Shown here: in pieces, positions 36,297 through 45,440 of the stretch | How positions within the stretch are numbered: the first letter of the stretch is position 1 | Layout: each line of letters opens with the position of its first letter | Translations under genes and position numbers: made by a program | Assembly: GCA_944384925.1 (NCBI GenBank) | Contig: CALWVF010000001.1 | Coordinates: 25,246-89,245, forward strand | Direction of reading: 5' to 3' | Length of the DNA stretch: 64,000 nt | Origin: an uncultured Clostridia bacterium | GTDB lineage: Bacteria; Bacillota; Clostridia; Oscillospirales; Acutalibacteraceae | Notes under the pieces: generated by a model | Told to the model about the DNA's origin: nothing | The model's input: only the letters and a program-made list of their open reading frames with translations | The model's database searches: none

Positions 36297-37622
36297 TTGT
36301 TCAAAACAATACGAAATGCCTGGAAAATTGAAGAGTTAAGAAAAAAGCTTATATTTACATTATTGATAATTATTGTTTTTAGAATTGGCTCAGTTATACC
36401 TGTTCCATTTTTAAATATGCAAGCATTAGATGGAGTAATGGGTAGCTTAAGTGAAGGTGGCAGCTTTTTAGCTTACATAGATATGTTATCTGGTGGAGCA
36501 TTTGCTAATGCAACCTTATTTGCAATGTCTGTTTCTCCATATATTAACTCATCTATTATTATGCAACTTCTAACAGTAGCAATCCCACCTCTTGAAAACT
36601 TATCAAAAGAAGGTGAGGAAGGCCGCAAGAAAATAGCAGCAATAACTCGTTATGTTGCCGTTCTATTAGGTCTTATTCAAGGTACAGCATATTATATATA
36701 TTTAAAGCATAGTTCATATGAGGGCACACCTGTCACCCTTTATAATGGCGGGTTTGAAGGAATATTCTCTGCAATTATAATTGTCTTAGCATTCACTGCA
36801 GGAACAGCGATGATGATGTGGTTAGGTGAACAAATTAACCAAAAAGGTGTAGGAAACGGAATATCTGTTTTGTTATTTGCAGGTATAGTTTCAAGAATGC
36901 CTGCAATGATAGGAAGGTTATCGATGTATCTTGGTGCAGCGATACAAGAGCCATCATCATATGGTAAATATTATTTCTTTGTACCATTGTTTGTTGTAGT
37001 TTTCCTAGCGATAGTATGGATTATTGTTTTTATGAACGACGCCGAACGCCGTATTCCGGTACAATATGCAAAACGTGTTGTTGGTAGAAAAATGTATGGT
37101 GGGCAAAGTTCACACATACCAATAAAAGTTGGATTATCGGGAGTAATGCCAATTATTTTCGCAAGCTCAATTTTATTAATACCAACATATATTTACGGAT
37201 TTACTAACCCAACAGGAGTTTGGGGAGCTATATTAAAATCTTTATCATATGGTCAATTAGCTTATTCAATACTGTATTTTATATTAATTATAGGATTTGC
37301 ATACTTCTATGTTGCAATACAATATAATCCAGTAGAGATGGCTAATAATCTTCGCCAGAGTAATGGAACCATACCTGGGATAAGGCCAGGAAAACCAACA
37401 TCTGACTTTATAGCAAAGGTGCTATCTAAAATTACATTAATTGGAGCATTATTCTTGTCATTTATAGCATTGTTCCCAATTATATATGGCAATGCAACTC
37501 AAATGGGTGGTATGTCCTTAGGAGGAACATCTATAATCATTTTAGTTGGTGTTGCACTTGAAACAACTAAACAAATGGAATCTCAAATGATGATGCGACA
37601 TTACAAAGGATTTTTAGATTAA
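36297..37622 (+). CDS. secY: preprotein translocase channel subunit SecY
   Basis: 441 aa with ten transmembrane helices. TTG start immediately after the rplO stop (RBS GAGGTG inside rplO). Landmarks are the N-terminal TLLIIIVFRIGSVIPVP, the plug region FLAYIDMLSGGA, and the cytoplasmic loops ERRIPVQYAKRVVG and NLRQSNGTIPGIRPGKPT. It forms the SecYEG pore for secreted and membrane proteins. Confidence 0.98.
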   Translation: MFKTIRNAWKIEELRKKLIFTLLIIIVFRIGSVIPVPFLNMQALDGVMGSLSEGGSFLAYIDMLSGGAFANATLFAMSVSPYINSSIIMQLLTVAIPPLENLSKEGEEGRKKIAAITRYVAVLLGLIQGTAYYIYLKHSSYEGTPVTLYNGGFEGIFSAIIIVLAFTAGTAMMMWLGEQINQKGVGNGISVLLFAGIVSRMPAMIGRLSMYLGAAIQEPSSYGKYYFFVPLFVVVFLAIVWIIVFMNDAERRIPVQYAKRVVGRKMYGGQSSHIPIKVGLSGVMPIIFASSILLIPTYIYGFTNPTGVWGAILKSLSYGQLAYSILYFILIIGFAYFYVAIQYNPVEMANNLRQSNGTIPGIRPGKPTSDFIAKVLSKITLIGALFLSFIALFPIIYGNATQMGGMSLGGTSIIILVGVALETTKQMESQMMMRHYKGFLD

Positions 37623-37649
37623 TAGTAAATGCAAATAGAGGTTATATCA

Positions 37650-38282
37650 ATGAATATTGTACTTTTAGGAGCTCCTGGTGCTGGTAAAGGCACTCAAGCA
37701 AAAATATTGTCAGATAAATTATCATTGCCAATAATTTCAACAGGAAATATTATACGTGATGCGTTGAAAAGCGGCTCGGAATTAGGAGAAAAAGCAAAAT
37801 CATTTGTCGATGCAGGAAGACTACTTCCTGATAACATAGTGATTGACATAGTGAAAGAACGATTGGACCAACCAGATTGTGAAAATGGCTTTATACTAGA
37901 TGGTTTTCCAAGAACAATTCCGCAAGCTGAAGCTCTTGATATGCTAGATATTACAATTGATAGAGTTATCGACATAGAAGTTGATGATGAAGAAATTATA
38001 TCAAGAATGTCAGGACGCCGCATCTGCGAAAAGTGTGGTAACAGCTACCACTTAATATATAATAAACCAAATGTAGATGGTGTATGTAACACTTGCGCAG
38101 GCGCCCTTATTCAACGCAAGGATGATCATCCTGATACAGTAAAGGAACGTCTTAGAGTGTATCATAATGAAACAGAACCCTTGAAATTATATTATAAAAA
38201 ACAAGATAAGCTTATAATCATAGAAGGGCATGGGGATATACAGGAAATTTCAAAAAAAGTAATCTCTGCCCTAGAGGTATAA
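37650..38282 (+). CDS. adk: adenylate kinase, zinc-lid form
   Basis: 210 aa; converts ATP plus AMP to two ADP. P-loop GAPGAGKGTQ, DGFPRTIPQAE and a LID with CEKCGNSYH...CNTCAG holding structural zinc. The ATG at 37650 has AGAGG in front; the upstream ATG 37629 has none. Confidence 0.97.
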   Translation: MNIVLLGAPGAGKGTQAKILSDKLSLPIISTGNIIRDALKSGSELGEKAKSFVDAGRLLPDNIVIDIVKERLDQPDCENGFILDGFPRTIPQAEALDMLDITIDRVIDIEVDDEEIISRMSGRRICEKCGNSYHLIYNKPNVDGVCNTCAGALIQRKDDHPDTVKERLRVYHNETEPLKLYYKKQDKLIIIEGHGDIQEISKKVISALEV

Positions 38283-38284
38283 TT

Positions 38285-39037
38285 ATGATAATATTAAAAA
38301 GTTCCAGAGAACTTTCACTAATGAGGGAAGCTGGCAGAATTTCAGCCAGGGCATTAAAACTAGCAGGGGAATCTATCGAGCCAGGAGTTACAACAGCAGA
38401 GATAGACAATGTAGTTCAAAAATATATCGAGAGCGAAGGAGCAAAGCCCTCCTTCCTTGGATATGGAGGATTTCCTGCAAGTGTATGCATTTCTGTTAAT
38501 AATGTGGTCATCCACGGCATACCAAGTAAGAATTGTGTTTTAAAACAAGGAGATATAGTTAGCGTAGATGTAGGGGCTTGTTTTCAAGGGTTTCATGGAG
38601 ATAATGCGTGGACATTTCCTTGTGGAGATATATCAAAAGAGGCTCAAGCTTTATTAGATGCGACAAAAGAAAGCTTATTCAAGGGAATTGAGCAAGCACA
38701 AGCAGGAGCGAGAATAGGAGATATTAGCAATGCAATTCAGCAGTATGTTGAGGCGCGCAGTTACTCGGTGGTACGAGATTTTGTCGGTCACGGAGTAGGT
38801 GCGAATCTACATGAAGAACCAAGTGTACCCAATTTCGGAGTCCCGGGGAGAGGCCCTCGCCTGATGCCAGGAATGACGATTGCAATCGAACCAATGGTTA
38901 ATCAAGGAACATATGAAGTAAAAGTTCTTGATGATGAATGGACTACAATTACATCTGATGGTAAGTTATCAGCACATTTTGAACATACAATATCCATAAC
39001 ACAAGATGGTCCAGTAATTCTTACATTGCCAGATTAA
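38285..39037 (+). CDS. map: methionine aminopeptidase, type Ia
   Basis: 250 aa; removes the N-terminal methionine of new proteins. Metal ligands lie in SVDVGACFQGFHGDNAWTF (two D), FVGHGVG (H), and AIEPMV (E), with a final E in HFEHTI. Just 2 bases after adk. Confidence 0.97.
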   Translation: MIILKSSRELSLMREAGRISARALKLAGESIEPGVTTAEIDNVVQKYIESEGAKPSFLGYGGFPASVCISVNNVVIHGIPSKNCVLKQGDIVSVDVGACFQGFHGDNAWTFPCGDISKEAQALLDATKESLFKGIEQAQAGARIGDISNAIQQYVEARSYSVVRDFVGHGVGANLHEEPSVPNFGVPGRGPRLMPGMTIAIEPMVNQGTYEVKVLDDEWTTITSDGKLSAHFEHTISITQDGPVILTLPD

Positions 39038-39049
39038 AGGATGGTGTTG

Positions 39050-39295
39050 ATGGATTATCAAAAGGGAATGATTGTTATGTCTGCAGCGGGTCATGACAAA
39101 GGTGGATTTTTTGTGGTTTTAGATTTTGATGATAATTATGCCATAATTTGTGATGGAAAACGGAGATCTTTGGAGAAAACTAAAAGAAAAAAGTGGAAAC
39201 ATCTGTGTGTAACTAAGGCAGTTTTACAAGGATATTCGACAGCAACAAATAAGGAAATTAGAAGAGTATTAGCAAATTTCCAATCTAAAGGTTAA
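39050..39295 (+). CDS. KOW-domain RNA-binding protein (L14e-like)
   Basis: 81 aa. Starts MDYQKGMIVMSAAGHDKGGFFVVLDFDDNYAIICDGKRRSLEKTKRKK, the short KOW protein found between map and infA in many Clostridia. It probably binds rRNA; its exact role is not known to me. ATG at 39050 fits the RBS AAAGG better than the ATG at 39041. Confidence 0.88.
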   Translation: MDYQKGMIVMSAAGHDKGGFFVVLDFDDNYAIICDGKRRSLEKTKRKKWKHLCVTKAVLQGYSTATNKEIRRVLANFQSKG

Positions 39296-39323
39296 AGGTA
39301 TTCCAGGTTAGGGGGTTATTATT

Positions 39324-39542
39324 TTGTCTAAAGAAGATATTATCGAAATAGAGGGTACAGTAACAGAGGCTTTACCAAATGCAACTTTTAAGGTAGAGCT
39401 ACCAAATGGTCGTACGATATTAGCGCACATTTCAGGAAAACTCAGGATGAATTTTATAAGAATTTTACCAGGAGACAAAGTTACAGTTGAAATGTCGCCG
39501 TATGATCTTACGAAAGGGCGTATAACATGGCGCTCGAAATAG
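39324..39542 (+). CDS. infA: translation initiation factor IF-1
   Basis: 72 aa; TTG start behind [32 protein letters not shown] and [32 protein letters not shown] are canonical. Blocks the A site during initiation. Confidence 0.98.
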   Translation: MSKEDIIEIEGTVTEALPNATFKVELPNGRTILAHISGKLRMNFIRILPGDKVTVEMSPYDLTKGRITWRSK

Positions 39543-39574
39543 GAAAAAGGCATTTAAACAAGGAGGCATTATAA

Positions 39575-39688
39575 ATGAAAGTGAGACCTTCTGTCAAAAA
39601 GATATGTGAAAAATGTAAGGTAATAAAACGCAAGGGACGAATCATGGTTATATGTGAAAATCCTAAGCACAAACAACGTCAAGGTTAA
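39575..39688 (+). CDS. rpmJ: 50S ribosomal protein L36, zinc type
   Basis: 37 aa; [20 protein letters not shown] followed by a second C and H ([13 protein letters not shown]), the zinc-binding form. RBS AAGGAGG. Too short for a typical 60-codon cut-off but unmistakable. Confidence 0.97.
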   Translation: MKVRPSVKKICEKCKVIKRKGRIMVICENPKHKQRQG

Positions 39689-39722
39689 TATAGTAAATTT
39701 AAAATATGGAGGTGCGACCAAT

Positions 39723-40091
39723 ATGGCACGTATAGCAGGTGTCGATCTACCAAGAGATAAAAGAGTCGAAATAGGACTTACTTATATATTTGGAATAGGA
39801 CGTAAAACTGCAAATGATATCATTAAGTCGACAGGTGTTAATCCTGATACCCGAGTAAGGGACCTTACAGAAGATGAGGTTTCTAAACTAAGGGAATATA
39901 TTGATCACAACTGCCGAGTAGAAGGTGACCTTCGCAGAGATATAGCTTTTGATATAAAAAGACTTATAGAAATAGGTTGCTACCGGGGTGTAAGGCATCG
40001 CAAGGGATTACCGGTTAGAGGTCAACGATCAAAAACAAATGCAAGAACAAGAAAAGGCCCTAAAAAAACAATGGCAAATAAGAAGAAGTAA
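39723..40091 (+). CDS. rpsM: 30S ribosomal protein S13
   Basis: 122 aa; [29 protein letters not shown] start and the basic tail [20 protein letters not shown] at 39723 behind GGAGGTG; the frame from 39654 overlaps rpmJ and is rejected. Bridges subunits in the head. Confidence 0.98.
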   Translation: MARIAGVDLPRDKRVEIGLTYIFGIGRKTANDIIKSTGVNPDTRVRDLTEDEVSKLREYIDHNCRVEGDLRRDIAFDIKRLIEIGCYRGVRHRKGLPVRGQRSKTNARTRKGPKKTMANKKK

Positions 40092-40109
40092 GTAGAGAGG
40101 AGTGAAACA

Positions 40110-40517
40110 ATGGCAGCACAAAAAAGTGGTAAAAAAGCTACGTCGGTGCGTAGACGCCGTGAGCGCAAAAATATTGAGCGTGGAGCTGCTCATATTCAGT
40201 CTACTTTTAATAATACAATTGTAACAATAACAGATATGCAAGGTAATGCTATATCTTGGGCTAGCGCTGGTGAATTAGGATTTAGAGGATCAAGAAAATC
40301 TACACCATTTGCAGCACAAACAGCAGCAGAGACAGCAGCAAAAGCAGCTATGGAGCATGGAATGAAATCAGTAGAGGTTTTTGTTAAAGGCCCAGGAGCT
40401 GGACGAGAAGCAGCAATTCGTGCTTTGCAAGCAGCAGGTTTGGAAGTTAACATGATAAAGGATGTTACACCAATTCCACATAACGGATGCCGTCCTCCAA
40501 AAAGAAGACGTGTATAA
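40110..40517 (+). CDS. rpsK: 30S ribosomal protein S11
   Basis: 135 aa; basic start, then [28 protein letters not shown] and the C-terminal [18 protein letters not shown]. Platform protein near the E-site mRNA. RBS GAGAGGAG. Confidence 0.98.
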   Translation: MAAQKSGKKATSVRRRRERKNIERGAAHIQSTFNNTIVTITDMQGNAISWASAGELGFRGSRKSTPFAAQTAAETAAKAAMEHGMKSVEVFVKGPGAGREAAIRALQAAGLEVNMIKDVTPIPHNGCRPPKRRRV

Positions 40518-40552
40518 TTAAAATTAATAAAGCAGGAGGTGCAGCCAACAGT

Positions 40553-41179
40553 ATGGCAAGATATACAGGTCCTGTGTGCAGAATTTGCCGCCGAGAAGGA
40601 CAAAAACTTTTCTTAAAAGGGGAAAGATGCCACACAGATAAATGTGCAATTTCTAGAAGATCGTATGCACCTGGCCAGCATGGTCAAGGCCGCAAAAAGG
40701 TTTCAGAATATGGTTTACAATTAAGAGCAAAGCAAAAAACAAGAAAGTATTATGGTGTTCTAGAAAAACAATTTAGACATTACTATGAGATGGCAGAGCG
40801 TAAAGAAGGTAAAACAGGCGAAGCATTGCTATCAATATTAGAAACTAGATTAGATAATGTAGTTTATAGATTAGGCTGGGCTAGTTCCCGGGCAGAAGCA
40901 AGGCAATTAGTTGTACATGGTCATTTTGCAGTTAATGGTAGAAGGGTAGATATTCCATCATATTTAACAAAACCAGGTGAAGTAATATCTATAAGGGAAA
41001 AAAGTAGAAGCAGTGAGAAAATAAAATCTATCATAGATATCAATGCGTCACATCCAATCCCCAAATGGTTGGATTTAGATAAGGAAAGACTAGAAGCTAA
41101 AGTGGTTGCTATTCCAACTCGTGAAGATATTGATCTTGATGTTGAAGAAACTCTCATTGTTGAGTTGTACTCCAAATAA
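40553..41179 (+). CDS. rpsD: 30S ribosomal protein S4
   Basis: 208 aa; ATG 40553 behind CAGGAGGTG, not the upstream in-frame start within rps[26 protein letters not shown]...KC carries a four-cysteine zinc site, and the S4 RNA-binding domain ([26 protein letters not shown]) follows. Primary 16S binder; represses the alpha operon in E. coli and its own gene in B. subtilis. Confidence 0.98.
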   Translation: MARYTGPVCRICRREGQKLFLKGERCHTDKCAISRRSYAPGQHGQGRKKVSEYGLQLRAKQKTRKYYGVLEKQFRHYYEMAERKEGKTGEALLSILETRLDNVVYRLGWASSRAEARQLVVHGHFAVNGRRVDIPSYLTKPGEVISIREKSRSSEKIKSIIDINASHPIPKWLDLDKERLEAKVVAIPTREDIDLDVEETLIVELYSK

Positions 41180-41217
41180 TAATTGCTATATTATTGTAAA
41201 AATTATGTAGCATATAA

Positions 41218-41235
41218 GGGCAATATAAGTTGCCC
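41218..41235 (+). promoter_or_regulatory. small hairpin between rpsD and rpoA
   Basis: GGGCAA and TTGCCC form a 6-bp stem with a six-base loop 20 bases before the rpoA start. No T run, so it may affect mRNA stability or S4 binding rather than end transcription. Confidence 0.35.
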
Positions 41236-41256
41236 AAATGTTAAGGAGGAACGCTA

Positions 41257-42210
41257 GTGATTGAAATAGAACAACCAAAAATAGAAGTGGAATTATTATC
41301 TGATGATGGAAGCTATGGAAAGTTTGTTGTTGAACCTTTAGAAAGAGGATTTGGCAACACTTTAGGAAATAGCTTAAGGAGAGTACTTCTTTCTTCTTTA
41401 CCTGGAGTTGCTGTTACTTCAATAAAAATAGATGGGGTACTACATGAATTTTCCACTATTCCAGGAGTAAAAGAAGATGTCGCAGAAATAATTTTAAATA
41501 TGAAGGGCTTGATTGCAAGGCTTAATTGTGATGAACCAAAAACGGTTGAGATTAAAGCAGAAGGTCCGTGTGATGTTACAGCAGCTTCAATTAGTTGCGA
41601 TAGCGAAGTAGAAATATTGAATCCTGATATGCATATAGCAACATTGGGAGATAAATCAAAGCTGGATATGGAAATAACAATCGATAGGGGCAGGGGTTAT
41701 GTTTCTGCTGAACGTAATAAGGCAAATATGCCATCGAATATAATTGGTATGTTGCCGGTTGATTCTATATATACTCCAGTTTTAAAGGTTAATTATAATG
41801 TTGAAAATACTCGTGTTGGTCAGATTACAGACTATGATAAGCTTATGCTTGAGGTATGGACAAATGGAGTTATAAATGCGCAAGAGGCGGTATCAATTGC
41901 TGCGAAAGTGCTTACAGAGCATTTGAACTTGTTTGTTGCTCTTTCAGATAAAGGTTCTAATACTGAAGTTATGGTTGTGTCTGATGATAAAGAAAGTGAA
42001 AGAATACTAGATATGACAATTGAAGAATTAGATTTATCGGTTCGTTCATTTAATTGCTTGAAACGTGCAGGAATCAACACAGTGAGAGACCTTATTAACA
42101 GATCGGAAGAAGATATGATGAAGGTTAGAAATTTAGGACGTAAGTCTTTAGAAGAAGTTATCAACAAGGTAGCATCGTTAGGGCTTAGCTTTGAGAAGGA
42201 AGAAGAATAA
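41257..42210 (+). CDS. rpoA: RNA polymerase alpha subunit
   Basis: 317 aa; GTG start behind AAGGAGG. N-terminal assembly domain ([28 protein letters not shown]) and C-terminal domain ([45 protein letters not shown]) with the UP-element and activator surfaces. Full length. Confidence 0.98.
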   Translation: MIEIEQPKIEVELLSDDGSYGKFVVEPLERGFGNTLGNSLRRVLLSSLPGVAVTSIKIDGVLHEFSTIPGVKEDVAEIILNMKGLIARLNCDEPKTVEIKAEGPCDVTAASISCDSEVEILNPDMHIATLGDKSKLDMEITIDRGRGYVSAERNKANMPSNIIGMLPVDSIYTPVLKVNYNVENTRVGQITDYDKLMLEVWTNGVINAQEAVSIAAKVLTEHLNLFVALSDKGSNTEVMVVSDDKESERILDMTIEELDLSVRSFNCLKRAGINTVRDLINRSEEDMMKVRNLGRKSLEEVINKVASLGLSFEKEEE

Positions 42211-42248
42211 CCTTTATTTTGATCAAAAGTTAAAGGAGTGAATTTTCG

Positions 42249-42590
42249 ATGCCGGGAACAAGAAAACTCGGAAGAGATACTGCTCATAGAATGGCAATGC
42301 TAAGAGGCATGGTGACTTTCCTATTGGAGAATGGAAAAATAGAAACTACATTTTCTCGTGCAAAAGAGGTAAGATCTATGGCAGAGAAGATGATAACCTT
42401 AGCAAAGGAAAGCAATCTTCATAATAAGCGAATGGCACTTTCTTTTATCACAAAAGAAGATGTTGTTAAAAAGCTTTTTGATGAAATTGCACCAAAGTAT
42501 GCTGATAGAAACGGTGGGTACACTAGAATAACAAAATTAGGGCCACGTCGCGGAGATTCAGCGGAAATGGCTATTATCGAGCTTATATAA
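42249..42590 (+). CDS. rplQ: 50S ribosomal protein L17
   Basis: 113 aa; [40 protein letters not shown] and [22 protein letters not shown]. Last gene of the superoperon; no ecf ABC transporter genes follow, unlike many Firmicutes. RBS AAAGGAG. Confidence 0.98.
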   Translation: MPGTRKLGRDTAHRMAMLRGMVTFLLENGKIETTFSRAKEVRSMAEKMITLAKESNLHNKRMALSFITKEDVVKKLFDEIAPKYADRNGGYTRITKLGPRRGDSAEMAIIELI

Positions 42591-42596
42591 ATTATA

Positions 42597-42632
42597 AAAA
42601 CATCCAGGTTTAATTTATCTGGATGTTTTTCT
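42597..42632 (+). terminator. rho-independent terminator of the ribosomal superoperon
   Basis: AAAACATCCAG pairs with CTGGATGTTTTT across an 11-base AT-rich loop, with the T run in the 3' arm and beyond. Confidence 0.9.
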
Positions 42633-42815
42633 ATTTTATTATAGTAAATAGTGTGGCAGTTCAAATTTGTTATGTAATGTTAATATATATCTGATAAGTT
42701 ATTATATTTCTAACCATATATTTCTTATTTGAAAGAAATAAAGATAATTGCTGTTATTGTTTAAATTCAATAATTTTATTTAAATATTCTCAATAATATT
42801 CAATAATTATTAATA

Positions 42816-42844
42816 TTGCGATTATATGTTATATATGCTATAAT
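42816..42844 (+). promoter_or_regulatory. sigma-A promoter of the repeat-protein gene
   Basis: TTGCGA (42816-42821), 17-base spacer and TATAAT (42839-42844) with extended -10 TGC. The stretch TATGCTATAATA and a downstream AGTAAA are shared with the promoters of the peptide cassettes, and an AT palindrome (AATAATTATT) lies just upstream. Confidence 0.75.
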
Positions 42845-42875
42845 ATTAATAGTAAAAATTTAAAGGAGTGGTTAA

Positions 42876-44282
42876 ATGCTTATTCAAATTAAACAAATAT
42901 TAAAAAAAGGTGCATGCATTTCACTGGTAGTGCTTAGTGCAATTTTGGGAGTGAAATATGCAAATCTGAAATCTAGGGTGGCAAAAGAAGAGAAATTCCG
43001 TATACTGCAACACATGGAAGAATATTCTATAGACGACGAATACACGGTAAAAACGTTGTTGGGTAATAATGAAAAAGATATTATTAAGTATGCAAATTTA
43101 GATTATCTTTTTGAGAACTATGAAATTAATGAAAAGTTAGCATGTAAGATAAGAAACATAAGAACTATAACTGATTGCGCATTTTGTGAAGACGCTATAG
43201 AAGATGTAATAACCTTAGGTTATAAAGACGAAGAAATATTTAAAGTTTATCCGTATGAGGATATTAAAGATGCGTATGATATAGATGATGGTGAAACTTT
43301 AAGGAAGATAAAAAAAGCAATTACTGTAGCTGATTGTTATTGGCTTGAATACCCGTTAGACTGTGTAATGAAAATGGGTTATAAAGACGGAGAAATATTT
43401 AAAGTTTATCCGTATGAGGATATTAAAGATGCGTATGATATAAATGATGATGAAACTTTAAGGAAGATAGGAAAAGCAATTACTGTAGCTGATTGTTGTC
43501 GGTTTGAGTACCCGTTAAGCTGTGTAATGAAAATGGGTTATAAAGACGGAGAAATATTTAAAGTTTATCCGTATAAGGCTATTATAGAAGAGTATGATGT
43601 AGATGATAACACTTTACAAGAAATAAAAAAAGCATTGGGCAATGATATAAAAACATATAGTGTTTTAAAGTACCCAATAGACGTAGTCAAGGCATTAGGA
43701 TTTAAAGACGAAGAAATATTTAAAGTTTATCCGTATGATGATATTTGCGCAGTGTATGTAAATAAAGAGGTAGAAGAAGCTTCTGAAGATAGTTATGAAT
43801 CGTCTGGAGATGAAGATACAGATAAAGAGTTATGTGATGAAACTTTAAAAGGAATAAAAAAAGCATTGGGCAATGATATAAAAACACATATAGCTTTAAA
43901 GTACCCAATAGAAGTAGTCAAGAGATTAGGATTTAAAGATGAAGAAATATTTAAAATTTATACGTATGAGGCTATTAGAGAAGAGTATGATGTAGATGAT
44001 GATGATGAAACTTTACAAGCAATAAAAAAAGCCTTAGGCAATGATATAAAAACATATAGTGTTTTAGGTTACCCAATAGAAGTAGTCAAAGCATTAGGAT
44101 TTAAAGATGAAGAAATATTTAAAGTTTATAATTTTTGGAATATTCGCAGTGCGTATAAAAATGATGAAGGAAAGTTAGATGATGAAACTTTACAAGCAAT
44201 AAAAAAAGCCTTAGGCAATGATATAAAAACATATAGGCTTTTAGATTACACACCAGAGATATTAGAAGCTCTAGGTTTTTAA
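42876..44282 (+). CDS. membrane-anchored protein with six tandem roughly 53-residue repeats
   Basis: The 468-aa protein has a basic start and one hydrophobic helix (residues 13-29), acting as a signal anchor, then a coiled, charged linker and six repeats. Each carries a core I-F-K-[VI]-Y (starting at residues 121, 174, 227, 281, 358 and 414), followed by an acidic Y-D-[IV]-D-D segment, a helix (ETLQAIKKALGND or ETLRKIKKAIT) and P-[IL]-x-x-V-x-K-x-[LM]-G-[FY]-K-D. Spacing is 53-56 residues except for 77 where an acidic insert (about 296-320) occurs. Repeats are nearly identical in DNA, so recent expansion or gene conversion is likely. The topology predicts an extracellular repeat domain. No known repeat family recognised. 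RBS AAAGGAG. Confidence 0.85.
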   Translation: MLIQIKQILKKGACISLVVLSAILGVKYANLKSRVAKEEKFRILQHMEEYSIDDEYTVKTLLGNNEKDIIKYANLDYLFENYEINEKLACKIRNIRTITDCAFCEDAIEDVITLGYKDEEIFKVYPYEDIKDAYDIDDGETLRKIKKAITVADCYWLEYPLDCVMKMGYKDGEIFKVYPYEDIKDAYDINDDETLRKIGKAITVADCCRFEYPLSCVMKMGYKDGEIFKVYPYKAIIEEYDVDDNTLQEIKKALGNDIKTYSVLKYPIDVVKALGFKDEEIFKVYPYDDICAVYVNKEVEEASEDSYESSGDEDTDKELCDETLKGIKKALGNDIKTHIALKYPIEVVKRLGFKDEEIFKIYTYEAIREEYDVDDDDETLQAIKKALGNDIKTYSVLGYPIEVVKALGFKDEEIFKVYNFWNIRSAYKNDEGKLDDETLQAIKKALGNDIKTYRLLDYTPEILEALGF

Positions 44283-44309
44283 GACTAATAAAATGTATTT
44301 TTATTAATT

Positions 44310-44384
44310 ATGAAAGCGTATGGAACTAATAAAGGCTTAAGCGATGAAACTTTAAAAATTGTAAAAACTGCATTTGGTAAGTGA
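44310..44384 (+). pseudogene. relic of a seventh repeat downstream of the repeat protein
   Basis: A 24-codon frame beginning 27 bases after the stop of the repeat protein reads ...LSDETLKIVKTAFGK, matching the DETLQAIKKALGND helix of the repeats. There is no RBS. It suggests that the protein was once longer or that the array contracted, leaving a stranded repeat fragment. Confidence 0.6.
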
Positions 44385-44549
44385 TATATAGAAATTTAAA
44401 TGAGTGGCTTACACAGAGCAGTATGGTATGCAGAGCAGCAGTTGCAAGAAAAATATTAAAACTATATAAAGTTATTATTTAAGTCCAAGTAATATAAAAA
44501 TAATTTTAAATATTATTAACAATATTCAAAGATGCAATTAAGGGTTTAA

Positions 44550-44654
44550 TACAATTTTGAATACATATTAAAAGAGGTAAAGACAGTAAAGACTAGTGAT
44601 GCTATTCGAACTTTGTATTCAAAAGAATCCGTTTACATTGATGATGTTCCATAG
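44550..44654 (+). pseudogene. orphan open fragment, probable gene remnant
   Basis: A 34-codon stretch open from a stop at 44547 to TAG at 44652 encodes FEYILKEVKTVKTSDAIRT followed by LYSKESVYIDDVP, with amino-acid usage that looks coding rather than random. It has no start codon or RBS. No family can be assigned. Confidence 0.3.
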
Positions 44655-44724
44655 TAAGTTATGAGAGTGTTAGTTTAAAAAACAGTATTATAAAAATCTG
44701 GCGGCTATTAGCCTGAGGGAATAA

Positions 44725-44764
44725 AAAGAAAGTAGACATAAAAAGGAGTCTACTTTCTTTTTTT
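44725..44764 (+). terminator. rho-independent terminator
   Basis: AAAGAAAGTAGAC and GTCTACTTTCTTT form a perfect 13-bp stem with a ten-base loop, followed by four more T. It closes the transcription unit of the repeat protein and its remnants. Confidence 0.88.
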
Positions 44765-45113
44765 ATAAGTTATGATTTTTGTTATGGTGCTCATTAAGAG
44801 TAAAAAGCAACAGTTGTATATATAGGTGTATTTTTGAAAGTCACTGATTTTAAAGAGTAAAAATATAAATTTAGTTAATATAAATATCGGATGCGATTAG
44901 CTTAATAAATGCAGTTAAATTAAAAATTTTTAATATATGTCTTTTAACTATTTTAAAGTTATGATAAAAATTTTTATATAAAAATATGCTGCTAGGATTA
45001 TTAAAATTAAACCCTAGTAGCATATAAATAAAAAAATAAACTAAGTATAAAATAATGAAAGGTGACAAATGTAAAAAATTTAATATACATAATTAAGTTA
45101 TTAACGAATATAA

Positions 45114-45198
45114 TGGTGGGAGATGGTGGATTCGAACCACCGAAGTCGAAGACAACAGATTTACAGTCTGCCCCATTTGGCCACTCTGGAAATCTCCC
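45114..45198 (-). tRNA. tRNA-Tyr (GTA)
   Basis: On the minus strand the acceptor GGGAGAT pairs with ATCTCCC, the anticodon loop CTGTAAA holds GTA, and a long type II variable arm (around TCTTCGACTTCGG) follows. The T arm is GGTGG-TTCGAAT-CCACC. Discriminator A and CCA are encoded. Length 85. Confidence 0.96.
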
Positions 45199-45205
45199 AC
45201 AAAAA

Positions 45206-45281
45206 TGGAGCTGGTGGACGGACTTGAACCCCCGACCTGCTGATTACAAATCAGCTGCTCTACCAACTGAGCTACACCAGC
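45206..45281 (-). tRNA. tRNA-Thr (TGT)
   Basis: Minus strand; acceptor GCTGGTG pairs with CACCAGC, the D arm is AGCTCAGTTGGTAGAGC, and the loop TTTGTAA holds anticodon TGT. CCA is encoded. The T stem (GGGGG with CCGTC) has one G-G mismatch. It is 7 bases upstream of tRNA-Tyr and probably co-transcribed. Confidence 0.95.
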
Positions 45282-45440
45282 AAAAACTTAATGCTTAATT
45301 AGCATAACATTAAATTTTAGGTTTGTCAATAGAAAATTTAAAATTTTATCTTTTTTTAAAATTTAATAAAGGTAACTAATTTAAAAATTTTAGCATATAT
45401 ATAATAGACGATAGTTTTATTTCATTGGAGGTAACTGCTT

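Larger units (their letters stand above)
44385..45113. other. 730-base region with decayed coding sequence and a terminator
   Basis: Apart from the open fragment at 44550-44654 and the terminator at 44725-44764, this AT-rich stretch shows no intact gene. The higher coding-like content of 44400-44660 suggests remnants of the same locus as the repeat protein. Confidence 0.4.

Noticed and set aside
40196..40603. 135-codon minus-strand frame opposite rpsK
   Set aside because: Codon-structure shadow of rpsK; no RBS or promoter.
42876..44282. TPR or leucine-rich repeat protein
   Set aside because: The repeat length (53-56) and the IFKVY/DETLQAIKKALG pattern fit neither 34-residue TPR nor 20-29-residue LRR units.
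45062..45298. Plus-strand open frame of 78 codons
   Set aside because: It is the antisense of tRNA-Tyr and tRNA-Thr; the translation is a known artefact (GGFEPPKSKTTDLQSAPFGHS-like).
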